Shown here piece after piece: positions 56,268-64,000 of a stretch of DNA of 64,000 nt. The stretch lies in assembly GCA_004565275.1 (NCBI GenBank), contig SDOX01000183.1, positions 556,192 through 620,191 on the forward strand, given 5' to 3'. The notes under the pieces are model-generated. The model saw only the letters and a program-made list of their open reading frames with translations. It did no database searches and had not been told where the DNA came from. A program made the position numbers and the translations under genes. Source of the stretch: Nannochloropsis salina CCMP1776. Taxonomy: Eukaryota > Sar > Eustigmatophyceae > Eustigmatales > Monodopsidaceae. Positions within the stretch are counted from its first letter, which is position 1; each line of letters begins with the position of its first letter.

Positions 56268-57134
56268 GGGAATGTACTGAAGGTGGGGTACACGGAGGCC
56301 TGTAGATTGAACACTCACAACCAATGGGCTATTGTGCGGGTCTATGTACCAAATATGGAGATATCATGATGCAGCGCCTATGTGGCGAGAGCTTTCGCAG
56401 AAACTTCGATGATGTAAAATGTAGGAAATATGTGCAACAATACTGAACAATGGGAAGAACAGTCTACCACATTGCGTCGCGAATGCGCAGTAACGTTTTC
56501 CGCCGATTTCATGACTGATGTAATTCATTTCACCGTTACAAGTGAGGTTTCCATCTGGCCGATGCGCTTTCTGAAGTTTTTACGACAGCCAGCGTGCCTC
56601 ATCGCCGAAGTTGAAAATTTAAAATTCAAAAATCCTCGCCGTTGCCACGCAAATGGCCGCTATTGCCTTAGGGCAACAGTGCACGAAAACCCTGCTTTTC
56701 AAAACATACTTTATGGCAAGTCATGTGCTAGCACACAATAATATAACAATGCTTAAATGTGAAATCCTTTTTTAAAAAGCTTTGCCCATAGGACTGCTCC
56801 CATGCTTTTATCGCAAGTTTGCTGCGGGAATATTCTCTTCCCTGTACATGAGACTACTCAATGAGAAACCCCTCAGAATAAAGTTAAAGCGATAACGTTT
56901 GTCAATAATAGTAACTATTGCTTGAATTTACCAGCACTCTCAGATCTTATTGATCCTAAATTATCATGTACGGGTGTAAAGTGACCGTGCACATAGCCGT
57001 TTGGGCCCTTGTTTTGCGCAGATACGACAAAGAAGTCTGCAAGGAGCTAAGTTGACGGACTGTGAGGAAGACGATTGTATAAAAGATAGGGCCAAGAGTA
57101 AGCCACTATTCTTTCCCTTGAAGCGGGGGAGCTC
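56268..57134. other. AT-richer intergenic region
   Basis: About 870 bp between the F-box stop and the ankyrin gene start, both on the plus strand. It holds a 3' UTR and a promoter. No repeat, RNA gene or conserved frame was recognised. Confidence 0.4.
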
Positions 57135-58626
57135 ATGACGCCTGCACTACACGAGGCTGCGGCACGGTGAGTAGTTTACTCTTTCGATGACTTCCTCATT
57201 TGCAATGCAGTGCTTATTTGAATTTAGACTCCTTTTTGTACCTATGCCATCCTTAAGCCTCGATTTCACTTTGTTTCCGATTCCCATCCCTGCTGTTTCT
57301 TGTATCAGGGGAGCCCTTACGCTCATACTCCAACAGATCTCTGCATTTCCTGACGCTCTGAACACACGAGACAAGAGAGGGCGGACCCCCCTCATGTATG
57401 CCTGTCAGTGGGGGCATTACCATATCTGTGCCTCCTTATTGGATCATGGGGCACATCTCAACCTCGTCGATCAAGAGGGTCGACGCGCTTTATATTGGTC
57501 GTATGCATCCATGGGAGCCAACATTAGAGTCGTGGAGCTCTTACTGGAAAGGGGGGCAGATTTGAATGAGCCGTGGATGTCTCCACTGTTACTCTCGTCC
57601 GTATCTCGACAGCGGAATAAGCAAAGGAGAAGAAGAAGAGGGGACGGAAGGAGGGAGGAGACGGTCGTTGTCAGGCACGGGGGTGTCGATCGGGTTGATG
57701 AGGAGGAGGAGGATGCGGCAGGAAAAGCAGAATGGCTCGATAACGACAGAGACTATGGATTCCAGGGTGGTGGTGGGACGGTATTGATGCATTCGTAAGC
57801 AGGGGGGGAGAGAAGCGGGGAAAGAAGGGGGGCCGGGGGGAGAAGAGTGCCTATGGTCGTGTGCTTTAATCATGCTTTCCCTTTGCTCGTTCACACCCTC
57901 AAATGCTTCACATCGTTCGAGCTCGACCCTTTTTGCCTCTCTCTTTTCGATCGATCTCTCCTCCAGAGCACAATTTTTCCCTGACTTCCCCCTCCCCTTC
58001 CTTCCTCCTCCCCTCCCGCCTCCTGCAGAGCGGCGCTGGGTCAGGAGGAGATCGTCCGGCTCCTATTGCGAAAGGGGAAGTGCGAGATTAATGCCCAGGA
58101 CGGGCAAGGAAGGACTGCTTTACATCATGCATGTGAACGAGGGAGGGAGGGGGTGGTCCGGGCGTTACTGGAGGAGGGCGGGAGGGAGGGCGGGAGGGAG
58201 GATGGGACGGGGATCGATGTCACAGTCAAGGACTCAGGGGGTCGAACGGCCCGGGAGATCGCGGAGATGTGGGATCACGAAGAATGCGCGAGGCTTGTGA
58301 GTGCCGAAGAGATCATCTACTTTCTGTGTAAGCTTAGATGGCTGGGTGGGGAAAGCGAGGGAAGGAGGGAGGACGGGAAGAGACAGCCCCAAGTTTTTTA
58401 TTCGCGAGAAGACGATGAGCGAGTTCCCCTATGGAAGAAGAAAGCACACACCAGGAGACGACAGTGGGGAAGGGGGGAGACGAGAGAGGACATGGACAAA
58501 CAGGCCGCGGTCCTGCAATTTGTGACAATGCAGCAGGACGACGGGGAGGGTTTGCCCCGGGAATTGTTCCGAGAGTGGATGGAAAGATACATGGACCCGA
58601 AGATCCCATGGGGGTTGCAGTGGTGA
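57135..58626 (+). CDS. Ankyrin-repeat protein
   Basis: Three exons (57135-57166, 57309-57794, 58029-58626) give 371 aa with closed phases. The tiny first exon encodes MTPALHEAAA and splits a codon. Ankyrin repeats follow: DKRGRTPLMYACQWGHYHIC, DQEGRRALYWSYASMGANIR (weaker), then in exon 3 DGQGRTALHHACERGREGVV and DSGGRTAREIAEMWDHEECA. They are separated by a charged insertion (residues about 115-170) that is Arg/Glu/Asp-rich and a short GGGA-coded loop. The C-terminal 100 residues, from EEIIYFLCKLRWLG on, are not recognised. Ankyrin repeats bind other proteins; the partner and process are unknown. Confidence 0.85.
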
Positions 58627-59473
58627 GAACGGGCAGGGAGGGGAGCAGGGAAAGACGGGGGGACACTGAAAGGGGGGAGAGGAGGAGGCTTGTGGGCGTC
58701 GCCACGGACGGCACGACAAGGAAAGCGAGGAGAGAAGGGGAGGCGCGGTAGCTGACACGATGAAGAGGGAAGGTATATATATATACATATATATTTATGT
58801 ATATATAGTCAGGCCGATGACGCAAGCAATTGCTCTTCTTACAAACTCAGGACCAAGATTGTAATCCCTTACGTTTTGTCGAGGGTTTTGATTTGTTGGC
58901 AAGCCCATCCACCAAACCTCTCCCGCCACCGGATAAATCCCAAAGTCCCCTTCCTCCCTTCCCACCCTCCTCCCTTCCTTCCTCCTCGACATGACTGGGG
59001 GCTGGCATGGCTCACCCATGCGTCGGCCGTATATCATCTTTCCTTGCTGCTCATCTCCTTCCGTTTCCTCGCCCCCACCCCTGGCCTTCTGGGCCCATGT
59101 TCCTCCTTCCCTCACCGCGCATGTAAATCAACGCGCATTTCACGAGGCGCTCCCTCGATTTAAAGACACCATTCATGCCCCATCACAATACTGCCCTCCT
59201 GTCATCTGAATCCACTCCAATGGCATCCCCACTAGCGCTCACCGGTCGCCGTCTCGCTCAGTTGCCGTTCCTCCCATTTCTCCCTCCTTCCCATCTCTCT
59301 CCTTCTTTCATCTTCTCGTCTTTTTCTCCACCCCCTTTCCCCCAAGAAAATTCCTCCTGACCATACCCAGATAGTCCCCCTCTCTGCTCCATGAGGCCCT
59401 CCTGGCCCTTCGAGAAAGTTCTTTTTCGAACCACTCCCCCAGGTCTTCCTCTTTCACCGTTCCCTTCCCACCT
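58627..59473. other. Convergent 3' intergenic region with an AT microsatellite
   Basis: About 850 bp between the ankyrin stop and the adenylosuccinate synthetase stop. It contains an AT dinucleotide run (58774-58808) with a few interruptions. No conserved frame was found. Confidence 0.45.
58774..58808. repeat. AT dinucleotide microsatellite
   Basis: A run of TA units with CA and TT interruptions in an otherwise GC-rich setting, between the convergent ankyrin and adenylosuccinate synthetase genes. Confidence 0.85.
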
Positions 59474-63826
<4,353 letters not shown>

Positions 63827-64000
63827 ACGTAGAGATGCATAAGGGGTTAGGATAGAAACTGGTATTGCCTCATCACCGGGCTGTGAGGGTGAACAGCTGC
63901 ATGAGAGGAGGTCGAGGAAACGTCTTTTCTCTCCTTCCCCCTTTATCGGGACCCCAGGGCATGGAATTGGTAATTGTCAAGCCTTCACTAAACATGCAGA

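Overview
The window is nuclear DNA from a gene-dense, GC-rich microeukaryote. It holds 18 or 19 protein-coding genes, most of them split by short GT-AG introns. Most intergenic spaces are 0.3-1.3 kb. The gene content is eukaryotic: Integrator, dynactin, PA200, ER quality control, GPI anchor synthesis, and organelle-targeted GatB. Introns and many coding linkers are filled with a tetranucleotide repeat, CCCT on one strand and GGGA on the other. This texture and gene set suggest a stramenopile alga of the Nannochloropsis/Microchloropsis kind. That placement is an inference; no marker gene in the window proves it.

Layout, left to right. 1-7.4 kb: the 3' part of a phytanoyl-CoA dioxygenase-like gene (+), then a JMJD7-like JmjC region and an upstream membrane-anchored TPR region (both -, perhaps one fused gene), then organellar GatB (-). 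7.9-21.8 kb: a Sen1/senataxin-type helicase (+), a dynactin p150-like CAP-Gly/coiled-coil gene (-) and a TMEM68/DGAT2-type acyltransferase (-). 23-36.7 kb: the proteasome activator PA200/Blm10 (+), a small three-exon cold-shock-domain protein with a probable organelle presequence (-), an Smp3/PIGZ-like GPI mannosyltransferase (+) and an ATP-grasp-related gene (-). 37-49.2 kb: Integrator subunit 7 (+) and an EDEM3-like GH47 protein with a PA domain (+). 50.2-63.8 kb: a RecA-like protein without its Walker A motif (-), a FLASH-like coiled-coil protein (+), a membrane thioredoxin (-), an FBXO9-like F-box protein (+), an ankyrin protein (+) and a 12-exon adenylosuccinate synthetase (-).

Neighbouring genes mostly alternate in strand, giving divergent pairs that probably share promoter regions and convergent pairs whose 3' ends face each other. 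There is no operon logic. Loose themes are RNA polymerase II transcript processing (Sen1-like, INTS7, FLASH-like), ER and protein quality control (EDEM3, PA200, FBXO9, thioredoxin, Smp3) and organelle functions (GatB, cold-shock protein, RecA-like).

Reading phases close exactly for the splice models of GatB, Sen1, the acyltransferase, the cold-shock protein, thioredoxin, FBXO9, the ankyrin protein and adenylosuccinate synthetase. Several other genes (PhyH-like, JmjC, dynactin, PA200, Smp3, INTS7) show a one-base frame change inside G or C runs or the tetranucleotide repeat. These look more like sequence or assembly errors than gene decay. All four 100-N gaps touch or lie close to the same repeat. 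I saw no convincing transposon, virus-like element, CRISPR array or tRNA gene.
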